Assembly (NCBI GenBank): GCA_015488875.1
Contig: WFMX01000261.1
Coordinates: 1-5,299, forward strand
DNA length: 5,299 nt
Source of the DNA: Campylobacterota bacterium
GTDB lineage: Bacteria; Campylobacterota; Campylobacteria; Campylobacterales; Sulfurovaceae
Direction of reading: 5' to 3'
Shown: piece by piece, positions 5,284 to 5,299 of the stretch
Layout: every line of letters starts with the position of its first letter
How positions within the stretch are numbered: the first letter of the stretch is position 1
Position numbers and translations under genes: made by a program
Notes under the pieces: model-generated
The model's input: only the letters and a program-made list of their open reading frames with translations
Databases searched by the model: none
What the model was told of the DNA's origin: nothing

Positions 5284-5299
5284 TCAGGCAGATAAGTAT
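5276..5299 (+). CDS. nuoC: Start of the next nuo gene, probably nuoC (truncated by window end)
   Basis: Only eight codons are visible, reading MSNQADKY. The ATG overlaps the end of nuoB (ATGAGTAA) and is preceded by GGGAG at 5266-5270, 5 bases upstream. Eight residues are too few to identify a protein; nuoC (the 30-kDa peripheral subunit) is assigned because it normally follows nuoB in complex I operons. Confidence 0.6.

Noticed and set aside
1..5299. CRISPR array, insertion sequence, tRNA or rRNA genes.
   Set aside because: No regularly spaced repeats, transposase motifs with terminal repeats, or cloverleaf/rRNA signatures were found on either strand.

Overview
The window reads as a piece of chromosome from a low-to-moderate GC bacterium. 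The best guess is a member of the Campylobacterota, for example something near Sulfurovum or Sulfurimonas. This rests on the flavour of the proteins (NuoA, NuoB and an HP0495-like DUF493 protein placed directly behind moaC) and on the strong preference for ATA isoleucine codons in the resident genes. The assignment is an inference; no rRNA or other decisive marker is present.

Layout. (1) 1-914, plus strand: the 3' part of a C5-cytosine DNA methyltransferase gene whose beginning lies outside the window. Its codon use differs from the genes further right, and no partner endonuclease is visible. (2) 915-1108: a short gap with no convincing gene, but with odd open frames on both strands. (3) 1109-2906: a molybdenum cofactor locus. 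moaA is on the minus strand and faces away from moaC on the plus strand, with a 99-bp shared upstream region. A small DUF493/YbeD-like gene overlaps the end of moaC by 17 bp. MoaA and MoaC carry out the first step of molybdopterin synthesis together (GTP to cyclic pyranopterin monophosphate). (4) 2911-3993, minus strand: a P-loop ATPase of the AAA_14/DUF4143-like type, ending only 4 bp from the DUF493 gene. (5) 3994-4381: a 388-bp AT-rich non-coding region holding a 14-bp palindrome, a set of nested inverted repeats and tandem TATAAT boxes just before nuoA. (6) 4382-5299, plus strand: the start of the respiratory complex I operon, with nuoA, nuoB and the first eight codons of nuoC. All three overlap or are tightly packed, each with its own Shine-Dalgarno sequence.

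How the parts relate. The moa genes and the nuo genes are housekeeping metabolism: cofactor for molybdoenzymes such as nitrate or formate dehydrogenases, and proton-pumping electron transport. The methyltransferase looks like an acquired gene lying against this resident block. I do not see a clear, previously undescribed system. The items most worth checking are the foreign-looking methyltransferase and its 3' junction, the uncharacterised ATPase, and the structured region upstream of nuoA.
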